Source: an uncultured Eubacteriales bacterium (lineage in GTDB: Bacteria > Bacillota > Clostridia > Oscillospirales > QAMX01). From it: DNA of 18,522 nt. A program made the translations under genes and the position numbers. This document shows positions 1 to 7,391 of the stretch, piece after piece; the stretch's first letter is position 1, and each line of letters opens with the position of its first letter. The notes beneath the pieces are model-generated. The model made no database searches, was not told the origin of the DNA, and saw nothing but the letters and a program-made list of their open reading frames with translations. Location: contig URVL01000030.1 of the NCBI GenBank assembly GCA_900551265.1, positions 1 through 18,522 on the forward strand. The letters are read 5' to 3'.

Positions 1-96
1 ACCGGTGCTACAATTGTGTTAAAACAGTCAATATATGACCCATAAAATACGTTAGTCGACCACTAATAAAAATCTAAAAAAAAAGTTTTTATTTGG

Positions 97-119
97 GGGG
101 CGCGGCTCCGCCGCGTCCC
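97..119. repeat. GC-rich palindrome, possible dispersed intergenic element
   Basis: A GGGGCGCGGC arm (97-106), a TCC loop and a GCCGCGTCCC arm (110-119) form a 10-bp stem with one G-T pair. It is much more GC-rich than its AT-rich left flank. No T-run follows on either strand, so it is not a typical terminator. Short palindromes of this kind are often repeated across a genome, but only one copy is visible here. Confidence 0.35.
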
Positions 120-141
120 GCCTCTCCTTATCAATGGTCTC

Positions 142-347
142 AAATCCCGCTCATGGCGGGATTTTGGCCTGTTCGTTACGCAGACAGCGGCTTCCTTTTT
201 ACGCCGGAAAGTATGACGGCTTTTCCTATGGCTTGGGGAAAGCCTTGAGAGGCAAATGATACCGGCACAATTGCTGGGCGGGATGCAGTGTCTCTGCATT
301 CTGTATCAATTTTTTGAAAATCTGAAATCCCGCCGCAAGCGGGATTT
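142..347 (+). promoter_or_regulatory. Possible attenuator/antiterminator leader of dnaJ
   Basis: Two hairpins share identical 9-base arms, AAATCCCGC and GCGGGATTT: 142-150/156-164 (loop TCATG) and 325-333/339-347 (loop CGCAA). The second ends in a short T-run that abuts the dnaJ ribosome site (351-356), so it could act as a terminator or as a ribosome-site blocker. A lone GCGGGAT at 278-284 can pair with the left arm of the second hairpin, which would prevent that hairpin. A separate 9-bp stem (218-226/236-244) lies between. The alternative pairing is seen in the sequence; the regulatory role is inferred. Confidence 0.4.
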
Positions 348-363
348 TTCAGGAGGATAATCC

Positions 364-1530
364 ATGGCGGATAAACGAGACTATTATGAAATATTAGGCG
401 TCGAACGTTCCGCGACCGAGGATGCCATTAAAAAGGCATACCGTGGGCTTGCCAAACAATATCATCCCGACCTGCACCCCGGCGATAAAGAGGCCGAAAC
501 AAAGTTTAAAGAAATTAATGAGGCTTATGAGGTGCTTTCCGACGCCGATAAACGTGCAAAATATGACCGCTTTGGTTTTGCCGGTGTTGATCCAAACTAT
601 GCGGCAAATGAGGGTGGATTCAACAGCGGAGGCTTCGGCGGCTTTGGAGGTGGATTCCAGGACTTCGATCTGGGCAGCATTTTCGACAGCTTCTTTGGCG
701 GCGGGGCGGCAAGTCAGTCCGCGCGCCGCAATGCGCCGCAGAAGGGTGACAATCTCCGCGCCAATCTTGTACTTACGTTTGAAGAAGCCGCTTTCGGCTG
801 TAAAAAAACCATAGAAATTAACCGGATTGAGGCCTGTGAAGAGTGTAAGGGCACCGGTGCGGCAAAGGGTACATCGTTGGAAACCTGTAGTGTCTGTAAA
901 GGGACCGGTACCGTGCGCACTACGCAGCGTACCCCCCTTGGTACATTTGCCAGCACTTCGCCCTGTAATGCCTGCCACGGCACCGGTAAGATTATTAAAA
1001 CGCCGTGCGCTGCCTGTCACGGTGCAGGCACTGTGCGCAGACGCCGGAAAATTGAGGTTACTTTCCCGGCCGGTATTGATGACGGGCAAACCATTTCATT
1101 GCGCGGTCAGGGTAATGCCGGACATAACGGCGGTCCGGCCGGCGATCTTTATGCAACGGTCAGCATCCGTCCGCATGCTATTTTTACGCGAAACGGACCC
1201 GATGTGTTGTGTGAGATTCCAATTTCCTTTGCAGAAGCCGCCCTTGGCGCAGAATTGGAAGTTGCCACCATTGACGGTAAAGTGAAGTATACCATCCCGG
1301 AGGGCACGCAGACCGGCACGACGTTCCGTTTACGTGGGAAGGGAATCCCCATTTTAAACGGCAAGGGACGCGGCGACCATTATGTTACGGTCAATGTGGA
1401 AGTGCCCCGCAATCTCTCCAAGCGTCAGAAAGAGTTGCTGCGGGAGTTTGCAGGAGAATTGAAGCCGGAAAACCACACGCCGGAAAACCGTAGCTTTTTC
1501 TCAAAATTAAAAGACTTTTTTGAAGGATAA
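364..1530 (+). CDS. dnaJ: Chaperone protein DnaJ (Hsp40)
   Basis: This is a cytosolic co-chaperone that stimulates the ATPase of DnaK and delivers unfolded clients. All domains are in order: an N-terminal J domain with the HPD motif at residues 34-36; a Gly/Phe-rich linker at about 83-113; a zinc domain with four CxxCxGxG motifs at 158-165, 175-182, 201-208 and 215-222; then the two C-terminal substrate-binding beta domains. At 388 residues it is normal length for a type I DnaJ. The ATG follows an AGGAGG (351-356) by 7 nt. It stands alone: no dnaK, grpE or hrcA lies downstream, and the next genes converge on it. A hairpin with a T-run lies immediately before the ribosome site and may control expression. 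No key residue is missing. Confidence 0.97.
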   Translation: MADKRDYYEILGVERSATEDAIKKAYRGLAKQYHPDLHPGDKEAETKFKEINEAYEVLSDADKRAKYDRFGFAGVDPNYAANEGGFNSGGFGGFGGGFQDFDLGSIFDSFFGGGAASQSARRNAPQKGDNLRANLVLTFEEAAFGCKKTIEINRIEACEECKGTGAAKGTSLETCSVCKGTGTVRTTQRTPLGTFASTSPCNACHGTGKIIKTPCAACHGAGTVRRRRKIEVTFPAGIDDGQTISLRGQGNAGHNGGPAGDLYATVSIRPHAIFTRNGPDVLCEIPISFAEAALGAELEVATIDGKVKYTIPEGTQTGTTFRLRGKGIPILNGKGRGDHYVTVNVEVPRNLSKRQKELLREFAGELKPENHTPENRSFFSKLKDFFEG

Positions 1531-1540
1531 CTATACAAAG

Positions 1541-1571
1541 CCCGGTGGGGAAATTTCCCACCGGGTCTTTT
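1541..1571. terminator. Rho-independent terminator after dnaJ, facing the convergent GNAT gene
   Basis: A perfect 9-bp stem, CCCGGTGGG (1541-1549) with CCCACCGGG (1557-1565), is followed by TCTTTTTC on the plus strand. It begins about 10 nt after the dnaJ stop and ends next to the minus-strand GNAT stop, so it may also serve that transcript, although the T-run is better on the plus strand. Confidence 0.9.
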
Positions 1572-1973
1572 TCATTCTGGTTGGTATAGCTCTTTTTGTC
1601 CGCAGAGCATCGTATAGAACCCAAACTTCTCATAAAAACTGCGTAGAGATTCTTCTCCATAGACAACACTGACCATGTATATACCATGGCTGCGCAAAAC
1701 ATCGAGCACAAGATCCATAAGATGCGTGCCAATGCCCCGCCGCTGGTAATCCGGCGCAACCATAAGATCTTGGACATATGCATCTGTGACGCCATTACTG
1801 ACAACGCAGAGCCAGCCCACAAGTCGGTTTTCGTCATAGCAGGCAGCAGAAAAGTAGTTCTGTAGCTTTGAATTGGAATATTCCCGCTTCATCTCCGGCC
1901 AACCGACGCTACACCGTAACGCTGTAATAGCAGCCACATCATCCCGAGAAGGACATCGGTACACAAGCGCCAT
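1572..1973 (-). CDS. GNAT family N-acetyltransferase
   Basis: This is a 133-residue acetyl-CoA-dependent acetyltransferase of the GNAT fold, presumably cytosolic. The acetyl-CoA pyrophosphate-binding motif QRRGIG is at residues 77-82, after a strand ending in VAPDY. The C-terminal FYEKFGF (113-119) is the usual GNAT motif B region. The substrate cannot be read from the sequence. I chose the ATG at 1973 because an AAGGGGA lies 7 nt upstream; the in-frame GTG and TTG two and three codons earlier are too close to that site. It begins 15 nt after the aldo/keto reductase stop on the same strand, so the two are probably cotranscribed. Confidence 0.88.
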   Translation of the reverse strand: MALVYRCPSRDDVAAITALRCSVGWPEMKREYSNSKLQNYFSAACYDENRLVGWLCVVSNGVTDAYVQDLMVAPDYQRRGIGTHLMDLVLDVLRSHGIYMVSVVYGEESLRSFYEKFGFYTMLCGQKELYQPE

Positions 1974-1988
1974 CACCAATTCCCCTTC

Positions 1989-3140
1989 CTACTTTCCAAA
2001 TACCTCCGCTGCCTCGTGCATACGGTTGATCACATCGACGCCAAACGGGCAGCGCTCCTCACAAGCGCCGCATGCCAGACAGTCGCCCGCATGCGCGTCA
2101 AGCGCCGCATATCGTGCACGTACGGCATCCTGCGCCGCCATACCAGTACGCAAGGTATCCAGGCACTTATTGACCGATGCGACGTCAATGCCCACCGGAC
2201 ACGGATGGCAATGATTACAATATACGCACTGATGTGTGCTGCTGAATTGCTCGGTACCGGCAAGCGCCTCGGCGTAATCTCTTTCCTGCGCTGAAGCCCC
2301 CTCGTATGCCAATGCTGTCTGCACTTCCTCCGGCGTTTGACAGCCAATCAGCGCGGACGCCACGGCAGGTCGAGACAACGCATAATGAATCAGCTGCGCA
2401 GGAGTAAACGCACGGCCAAACGGTGAAAGGCCGGGATTGAAGAGAAAGCCTGCGCCAAAGGTCTTCATGACCGTGATACCCACGCCGTTTGCCAGACACG
2501 CCTCATAAAGTGCCGCACGGCGTGGATTGATTCCGGAAAGTTCGTTGCGCAGCCAGGTATCTGTCACGAAATAGCTGTCGATATTCGTGTCTTCCGGTAA
2601 CAGATCATAGGCAGGATTCACGGAAAACATAAGTACATCAAGCCATCCCGCTTCCACGGCGCGGCGTGCCGTTACCGGGTCATGGCTCGACATGCCGATC
2701 GCACGGATTACGCCCTGTTCCTTCAGCCGTCTGGCGTACGCAAGCACCGGACCGTTTTCCACAATATCCAGGTCGTCAAGCGTATCAACAAAGTGAATCA
2801 TACCTATATCTATATAGTCTGTTTCAAGCCGCTGCAGAAAATCTGCGATAAAGGTCTGGCAAAGGTCAATGTCGCGCGAGCGCTCATACTGTCCATCGCG
2901 CCAAATAGAACCGATATGTCCCTGTAAGATCACCTTGTCGCGGCGTCCACGAAGCGCCGCGCCGATATCGGTTCGAACCTGCGGTTCCGACATGAACACA
3001 TCCAAAACATTCACACCGCCATCCAATGCGGCATGGACAACACGTTCCACCGTCTCTCTCGATTTGCCCTGTAAGTGCTCACACCCAAGTCCAACCTCTG
3101 AAACGGACATTCCTGTCTTTCCCAACGCGCGATACTCCAT
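1989..3140 (-). CDS. Aldo/keto reductase-like protein with C-terminal 2x[4Fe-4S] ferredoxin domain
   Basis: This is a 383-residue protein with an N-terminal TIM-barrel of the aldo/keto reductase superfamily (about 1-290) and a C-terminal ferredoxin-like domain. The domain has two cysteine sets, C305/C308/C311/C314 (followed by Pro) and C354/C357/C360/C364 (followed by Pro), suited to two [4Fe-4S] clusters. The architecture matches the ferredoxin-tailed aldo/keto reductases common in anaerobes. Of the classical tetrad, Asp47 and His116 are at plausible places. The expected Tyr (normally in a DTAxxYG-like stretch) is absent from the segment after Asp47, and the expected Lys after the third strand is replaced by a QGH sequence (73-75). 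The reaction is therefore uncertain. The ATG follows AGGAGG closely. GNAT follows 15 nt downstream. Confidence 0.88.
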   Translation of the reverse strand: MEYRALGKTGMSVSEVGLGCEHLQGKSRETVERVVHAALDGGVNVLDVFMSEPQVRTDIGAALRGRRDKVILQGHIGSIWRDGQYERSRDIDLCQTFIADFLQRLETDYIDIGMIHFVDTLDDLDIVENGPVLAYARRLKEQGVIRAIGMSSHDPVTARRAVEAGWLDVLMFSVNPAYDLLPEDTNIDSYFVTDTWLRNELSGINPRRAALYEACLANGVGITVMKTFGAGFLFNPGLSPFGRAFTPAQLIHYALSRPAVASALIGCQTPEEVQTALAYEGASAQERDYAEALAGTEQFSSTHQCVYCNHCHPCPVGIDVASVNKCLDTLRTGMAAQDAVRARYAALDAHAGDCLACGACEERCPFGVDVINRMHEAAEVFGK

Positions 3141-3175
3141 ATGCCCCTCCTGAAATCATGTCATATAATAGAACA

Positions 3176-3203
3176 ATTGTATCATAGTAACGGCAAAAAG
3201 CAA
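3176..3203 (-). promoter_or_regulatory. Candidate sigma-A promoter for the aldo/keto reductase
   Basis: On the minus strand TTGCTT (-35, 3198-3203) and TACAAT (-10, 3176-3181) are separated by 16 bp. The predicted start lies about 30 nt before the ATG at 3140. The -35 is only a partial match, and other AT-rich hexamers lie nearby. Confidence 0.4.
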
Positions 3204-3292
3204 GTCTTTTTTCACCACAGAGAACAACCCGTTGCCGGATGAGCGCAAAAACAACGGATGAATTGAAAAGATTGGCAGGACAATACATCATA

Positions 3293-3337
3293 AACAGCCG
3301 CCCGTTTTACAAAATCCCGTAAAACAGGCGGCTGTTT
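3293..3337. terminator. Long hairpin downstream of the glycosidase-like gene
   Basis: The arms at 3293-3310 and 3319-3336 pair over about 18 bp with one mismatch, around an 8-base loop. It lies about 15 nt past the stop of the minus-strand 714-residue gene. The T-run after the stem on that strand is short (TTT then ATG), so termination strength is uncertain. Confidence 0.65.
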
Positions 3338-3352
3338 CCTTATGACATAGCC

Positions 3353-5497
3353 TTACTTCCAGTACGACGCATAAATATCATTTCGGGCACGGCGTTCTTC
3401 CAACGGCAGCGCCTCAGCGTCCTCAATTTCATAAACGCCGAACGTATCATAGAGGCGTGAAATCGGATCAACCTGAACGTAGGTACACCATGGCAGCCAG
3501 TGATATTGACCTTGATACTCCTGCGTATACAAGCTGCCGCTTTCGTGAGACATTCCGGGGAAAGCGTAGCCGCAGGAGCCGTCATAATCCGTGCACTGCT
3601 TTGAATTGTGATGAATAAAGCGGGCAAAATGGAGATAATGGCGGTCATCGGTCAGGAGGTAAAGCCGGTAATAGAGATATGGGCAGGACGCCATATAGAC
3701 ATCGGCGCCGGAATGACCCGTAGCGATCAGACTTTGCCCGGATATATTTCTCTTTGCAAGTGGGTTTGCCGGATACGGCATATGTACCGGGAACGACCAC
3801 GCGTAGGTCCAGGTTTCCACGTAGTCCGCCGCATCACAAGCCGCCTTTAGCCATCTTTCTTCTTTGGTCAAATCATAAAGCGCCAAATAGGCAAAGATTG
3901 CGTAGATTCCAGACTCTTTGTCATAAATATCCGAGTTGTCGCAAGTGCCTCCGCGGTACTCCAGATACCGTGTAATATGCGCAAGGCTCCACACACCGGC
4001 CTTTTGCGCGGCATCCCGATACGTGTCCTCATCCGTCACCAAATAAAGCTGTACCAAGAAGCGGATCACATTGCTCGTATTCGCCTTGGACTCCATCAGC
4101 ATCTTGCCCTCTGCATCATAGGAACGGTACCAGCTGCCGTCTTCATTCTGTGCGCGAGCCAGCCAGTCCGCAACCGTTCTGCAATAAGCAAGCCAATCCG
4201 GGTGATCCTCTCCGTGCTTCTTTTCAAACACATAGGCATCCAGTATGCCTTCCATACCGTCACCAATCATGCGGATCCAGAAGGGGCGGTCCTCAAAGGT
4301 GTGCAGGCCCGGATTATACCAGATGTGAGGCGCGCCCCACTCGGTCAGCGAATGATCCACCCAGAACTGTATGACGTTTCGGCCCTTGTCCTGCGCCTCC
4401 TGATCATCATAGAGTGTACCGTAACGCAGGAGCTGGTATCCAATATTGGGCTGCTGTCCGACAAAACCAAACTGGTATGCCACCTTCATCGGTTCCCCGC
4501 TCGGCAGCATACTGGCAAATGGCAGTCCCCAACTTCCCTCATAGCAATTTGTCTGATCCCGCAGCGTCAGCATGGCGTTTTTATAGAGCAGTTCATTGTC
4601 CAGCGGCACAACCGGTTCATTGATCCGTTCATACACACTGCGCCATAGCGTCTTCATCATCGTGGCAAAATCCTGACAGTTCATGAAATCAAGGGAAACG
4701 GCATAGCAGTCCCCTCCATTTTTTCGGACAGGGTGATATTCATTGCTGTAAATATGCTCAAGCGGGAAGCCATCCGGCAATTTTCTGGTGGAAGTTCCGC
4801 GTGCGCCGGGATAAATATAGTCCAGAGACACTGCGCCCGCCGTACTAACGCCGATGCTGCCAAACGTAATGTGTTCGTCGACCATCAGATCATGAAGTCT
4901 TGTCGTTATATCGCGCAGGCCCATATCCGCACGGAGACGGGAAATGCATGCCACGTCATGAGCGCTGATATCCTGAGCGGCAAACATGGGCAGCGCATAC
5001 TGCGTCTCGTACATCCAGTGATACTGGATTTCCTTATGATACCCGATAAAATGCGGCGGCACAAATTCATTTTGCTGATACCATGCGCCCGGAGCAAAAC
5101 AATTGATATCATACAGCGACCGTGCGTTTGGAAGCACCAAATATATTTTGGTAGCAAACCCCGTATCCGCCGAAACAGCTTCTTCTATGCTGACAGTCCT
5201 CTGTACGTAAAACCCATTTTCCGCGCCAGGCGTATATATGTCTGTCACAACAAAAATGCTTCCGGCCGCCGTTTTCACACGACCCTGCGCTTTGACGCCG
5301 TTTCCGTCTTCCTCCACATGCATATAGGAGGCAGCATAGGTCTCGGGTGCGGTAGTTTTACTTTTGATAAACAGATAGCAGGGAGCCTCATTTATAAAAA
5401 CAGGACCTTCTTTTCCCTCCTGTAAGACATACAAACCATAGCCTTCCTTCATTTTCTGGAAAAGCAGGCGGTAACCGCCTGACTGAAGCATTGTCAT
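3353..5497 (-). CDS. Putative cytosolic glycoside hydrolase-like protein with (alpha/alpha)6 barrel
   Basis: I do not recognise the exact family of this 714-residue protein. There is no signal peptide or membrane segment, so it should act in the cytosol. Residues about 1-280 look like beta-sandwich sequence. Residues about 300-680 look like helical hairpins of the six-hairpin glycosidase fold: repeated aromatic-rich helices, a NEDGSWYRSY stretch (451-460) of the kind found between hairpins in such enzymes, and conserved-looking acidic residues near 385-415 and 519-529. Candidate catalytic acids cannot be assigned by eye. The ATG follows AAAGGAG by 7 nt. It is downstream of the SDR gene on the same strand but separated by a terminator, so it may be expressed by read-through. 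It may release a sugar that the neighbouring enzymes use, or it may be a lyase or epimerase on the same fold. Confidence 0.6.
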   Translation of the reverse strand: MTMLQSGGYRLLFQKMKEGYGLYVLQEGKEGPVFINEAPCYLFIKSKTTAPETYAASYMHVEEDGNGVKAQGRVKTAAGSIFVVTDIYTPGAENGFYVQRTVSIEEAVSADTGFATKIYLVLPNARSLYDINCFAPGAWYQQNEFVPPHFIGYHKEIQYHWMYETQYALPMFAAQDISAHDVACISRLRADMGLRDITTRLHDLMVDEHITFGSIGVSTAGAVSLDYIYPGARGTSTRKLPDGFPLEHIYSNEYHPVRKNGGDCYAVSLDFMNCQDFATMMKTLWRSVYERINEPVVPLDNELLYKNAMLTLRDQTNCYEGSWGLPFASMLPSGEPMKVAYQFGFVGQQPNIGYQLLRYGTLYDDQEAQDKGRNVIQFWVDHSLTEWGAPHIWYNPGLHTFEDRPFWIRMIGDGMEGILDAYVFEKKHGEDHPDWLAYCRTVADWLARAQNEDGSWYRSYDAEGKMLMESKANTSNVIRFLVQLYLVTDEDTYRDAAQKAGVWSLAHITRYLEYRGGTCDNSDIYDKESGIYAIFAYLALYDLTKEERWLKAACDAADYVETWTYAWSFPVHMPYPANPLAKRNISGQSLIATGHSGADVYMASCPYLYYRLYLLTDDRHYLHFARFIHHNSKQCTDYDGSCGYAFPGMSHESGSLYTQEYQGQYHWLPWCTYVQVDPISRLYDTFGVYEIEDAEALPLEERRARNDIYASYWK

Positions 5498-5531
5498 GTT
5501 TGATCTCCTTTCTCATTTCCTCACGTAGCAA

Positions 5532-5555
5532 AAAAAGATGGAGATCCATCTTTTT
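5532..5555 (-). terminator. Intergenic terminator between the SDR and glycosidase-like genes
   Basis: On the minus strand AAAAAGATGG, loop ATCT, CCATCTTTTT form a 10-bp stem with the T-run continuing for two more bases. It lies 16 nt after the SDR stop and before the ribosome site of the next gene. It would reduce, not necessarily abolish, transcription into the 714-residue gene. Confidence 0.75.
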
Positions 5556-5571
5556 CGCAGTCAGCTAAATC

Positions 5572-6381
5572 TTAATAGTTCGTATCGTAATCCCAGGGAG
5601 TACCGCCAGCCAGGCAACCGCCGTCAATATGAATCATCATACCAGACATATAGCTCGACGCTTCGGAGGCCAGCATCACGACAACACCGACAAGCTCGTC
5701 CGGCGTGCCGGGACGCTGCATGGCAATCCGCTCACGCAGATACTGCGCGCGAGACGGCGTTTCCCAAGTCACAGTAGTCAGTGCGGTCAATATGTGGCCG
5801 GGCGCAATGGCATTGGCGCGAATACCGAATTTTGCCCATTCAATTGCTTCAGACCTGGTCAGTGCCGTTAATGCGCTCTTTGTGGCTCCGTAAACCGAAC
5901 AGCCGCCAAGCATCCCAACCGCATTATGGGATGAAACGTTGATAATATTCCCATAGTGATGCGGAATCATTTTTTTTACGACTTCCTGCGTCAGGAAAAA
6001 TGCGCCTTTCAGGTTAATATTCATCAGACGGTCATACGTGGCTTCGTCATAATCCAGGAAGCCGATACGCTTATTGATACCTGCACAGTTAATCAGCACG
6101 TCAAGATGACCGTGCGCCTTGTCAATTTTATCTACAAATTCCGGGAACGAGGCAAAATCCGTCACGTCCAAACGATAGCCGGTTGCCTTACCGCCCTCAC
6201 TCCGAATCTCATCCGCGAGTTTCTCCACAGCCTCTTCCGCGATATCGCAGAGAATCATTTCTCCGCCTGCACGGGCCAATCCCTTTGCAAGCTCCGCCCC
6301 GATGCCTCCGGCCGCGCCGGTAAGTATGACAGTTTTCCCCTCAATAGAAAACATTTTCTCTAAATTTTTCCCAATGTCCAC
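5572..6381 (-). CDS. SDR family oxidoreductase, gluconate 5-dehydrogenase/KduD-like
   Basis: This is a 269-residue classical short-chain dehydrogenase that interconverts an alcohol and a ketone using NAD(P). The cofactor motif TGAAGGIG is at 21-28, NCAG at 98-101, the catalytic Ser near 150-151 and YGATK (Tyr164, Lys168) in the active site; IAPGHI follows at 192-197. The overall sequence resembles gluconate 5-dehydrogenase and 2-deoxy-D-gluconate 3-dehydrogenase types, but SDR substrates cannot be fixed from sequence. I chose the GTG at 6381 because AAAAGGAGG (6391-6399) lies 9 nt upstream; the open frame extends to 6528 but that part overlaps the promoter. An ATG at 6354 is a weaker alternative. 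It is transcribed divergently from the transketolase operon, with its own consensus-like promoter, which suggests a role in the same pathway. Confidence 0.87.
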   Translation of the reverse strand: MDIGKNLEKMFSIEGKTVILTGAAGGIGAELAKGLARAGGEMILCDIAEEAVEKLADEIRSEGGKATGYRLDVTDFASFPEFVDKIDKAHGHLDVLINCAGINKRIGFLDYDEATYDRLMNINLKGAFFLTQEVVKKMIPHHYGNIINVSSHNAVGMLGGCSVYGATKSALTALTRSEAIEWAKFGIRANAIAPGHILTALTTVTWETPSRAQYLRERIAMQRPGTPDELVGVVVMLASEASSYMSGMMIHIDGGCLAGGTPWDYDTNY

Positions 6382-6390
6382 GTTTACGAG

Positions 6391-6399
6391 CCTCCTTTT
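6391..6399 (-). promoter_or_regulatory. Ribosome site that fixes the SDR start at GTG 6381
   Basis: AAAAGGAGG on the minus strand ends 9 nt before the GTG at 6381. No comparable site precedes the later ATG at 6354, and the earlier in-frame starts lie inside the promoter. Confidence 0.75.
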
Positions 6400-6412
6400 G
6401 TATGGTAATTCT

Positions 6413-6440
6413 ATTGTACACCACCGAACCTGTTTGTCAA
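6413..6440 (-). promoter_or_regulatory. Sigma-A promoter of the SDR gene
   Basis: On the minus strand a perfect TTGACA (6435-6440) and TACAAT (6413-6418) are separated by 16 bp. The predicted start, near 6406, gives a leader of about 25 nt carrying the ribosome site. One arm of the shared inverted repeat (6443-6451) lies just upstream of the -35. Confidence 0.8.
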
Positions 6441-6442
6441 TA

Positions 6443-6483
6443 CATTTCATGGTGGTATTGCCTTGACATTCCTTCATGAAATG
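6443..6483. promoter_or_regulatory. Candidate shared operator: 9-base inverted repeat between divergent promoters
   Basis: CATTTCATG (6443-6451) and its exact complement CATGAAATG (6475-6483) lie 32 bp apart centre to centre, about three helical turns. They enclose the plus-strand -35, and the second arm fills the plus-strand spacer; the first abuts the minus-strand -35. The position suits a regulator that controls both directions. The protein is not encoded in this window. Confidence 0.55.
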
Positions 6484-6490
6484 GTATAAT
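6463..6490 (+). promoter_or_regulatory. Sigma-A promoter of the transketolase operon
   Basis: Perfect consensus TTGACA (6463-6468) and TATAAT (6485-6490) with a 16-bp spacer. The predicted start near 6497 gives a leader of about 50 nt before the ATG at 6548. Confidence 0.87.
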
Positions 6491-6507
6491 GAAACTGTTG
6501 TATAATG

Positions 6508-6520
6508 TGTATTGCATACA
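6508..6520 (+). promoter_or_regulatory. Candidate operator palindrome in the transketolase leader
   Basis: TGTAT-TGC-ATACA is a perfect 5-bp-arm palindrome about 11-23 nt after the predicted start, a typical repressor position. It overlaps two tandem 11-base near-repeats, GCATACAATAA (6514-6524) and GCATACAAAAA (6525-6535). The regulator is unknown. Confidence 0.45.
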
Positions 6521-6547
6521 ATAAGCATACAAAAAGGGAGAGTTCAT

Positions 6548-7372
6548 ATGAGTTACGACGCAGAAACCATCAAAAAGCTCAACGAAATGGCAAAGACGCT
6601 CCGCCGCGACGTCGTCGAGATGGTTGGTCCCGGGCAGGCCGGCCACTTTGGCGGTTCCTTCTCCAGTGCGGAGTTAGTTACCGCGCTTTATTTCAGCAAA
6701 ATGCATTATGACCCCAAAAATCCAAAACTTGTCGATCGTGATCGTTTCCTGCTTAGCAAAGGACACGTTGCTGTTCTCCAGTATGCCGCCATGGCACGCG
6801 CGGGTTACTTCCCGGTCGAGGAACTTTCCACGTTAAAAAAGATTGGTTCCCGTCTGCAAGGTCACCCGGACGTCAAAAAGCTTCCGGGCATTGAGGCCAA
6901 TACCGGATCGCTTGGCCAGGGTCTCTCCATTGCGCTTGGGATTTCTCTTGGCTTGAAGCTTGATAATCTTCCATCCCGCGTTTACGTCCTCATTGGCGAC
7001 GGCGAGCTTGACGAGGGACAGATTTGGGAAGGCGCCATGGCCGCTGCGAATTTCAAGGCGGACAACCTCGTGGCAATTGTCGACCGCAACCGCATTCAGG
7101 CAACGGATTTCACCGCCAAGCGTATGGACTCCGGCGATATTCCCGCAAAATGGGCTGCGTTTGGTTGGAACGTTATTGAAATCGATGGCCATGATATGGA
7201 AGCCATTCTCGCCGCATATGACGAGGCAGAGACCGTTAAGGGTAAGCCGACCGTTATCATTGCCAATACGGTCAAGGGTAAGGGCCTTAGCTTTGCCGAA
7301 AACACCGCTGCTTACCATAACGGCACGCTGACCGAAGAGCTCTACGCACAGGCTCTCGACGAGCTAAAATAA
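6548..7372 (+). CDS. Transketolase, N-terminal (thiamine diphosphate-binding) subunit
   Basis: This 274-residue protein is the first half of a split transketolase, which moves two-carbon ketol units between sugar phosphates. It holds the diphosphate-binding part: GHFGGSFSSAE (32-42), SKGH (70-73), and the thiamine diphosphate motif starting GDGELDEGQ (150-158) and ending in VDRNRIQ (178-184). The length is normal for the split form and too short for DXS or a full-length transketolase. The ATG at 6548 follows AGGGAG; in-frame starts further upstream lie in the promoter leader. The partner half begins 19 nt downstream. This pair, driven by its own regulated promoter beside sugar oxidoreductases, is more likely a dedicated catabolic enzyme than the housekeeping one, but that is inferred. 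Confidence 0.93.
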   Translation: MSYDAETIKKLNEMAKTLRRDVVEMVGPGQAGHFGGSFSSAELVTALYFSKMHYDPKNPKLVDRDRFLLSKGHVAVLQYAAMARAGYFPVEELSTLKKIGSRLQGHPDVKKLPGIEANTGSLGQGLSIALGISLGLKLDNLPSRVYVLIGDGELDEGQIWEGAMAAANFKADNLVAIVDRNRIQATDFTAKRMDSGDIPAKWAAFGWNVIEIDGHDMEAILAAYDEAETVKGKPTVIIANTVKGKGLSFAENTAAYHNGTLTEELYAQALDELK

Positions 7373-7391
7373 GCGAAAGGGGAAAACGATT

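Larger units (their letters stand above)
1..363. other. Intergenic region upstream of dnaJ, no convincing gene
   Basis: I see no supportable coding sequence here. The first 45 bases are open in frame 1 up to a TAA and could be the tail of an upstream gene, but 14 codons are too few to identify. The rest is rich in dyads: an AT-rich inverted repeat (65-72 with 86-93), a GC-rich hairpin (97-119), two hairpins with identical arms (142-164 and 325-347) and a 9-bp stem (218-226 with 236-244). I did not find a convincing sigma-A promoter for dnaJ, nor a CIRCE-type heat-shock element. A structured RNA leader is the best reading. Confidence 0.5.

Noticed and set aside
1..45. Possible C-terminal end of an upstream gene
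   Set aside because: Only 14 codons are open before TAA, with no recognisable motif.
66..93. AT-rich inverted repeat considered as a terminator
   Set aside because: The stem is all A/T, with a 13-base A-rich loop; such a stem is too weak to call.
63..299. 78-codon minus-strand frame upstream of dnaJ
   Set aside because: It spans two hairpins and a GC-rich palindrome, is very basic and Cys/Ser/Arg-rich in a non-protein-like way, and has no convincing ribosome site.
394..1089. 231-codon open frame on the minus strand
   Set aside because: It is antisense to dnaJ, which has all expected motifs.
4733..5425. 230-codon open frame on the plus strand
   Set aside because: It is antisense to the 714-residue gene, which has a good ribosome site and coherent sequence. 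No domain is recognisable.
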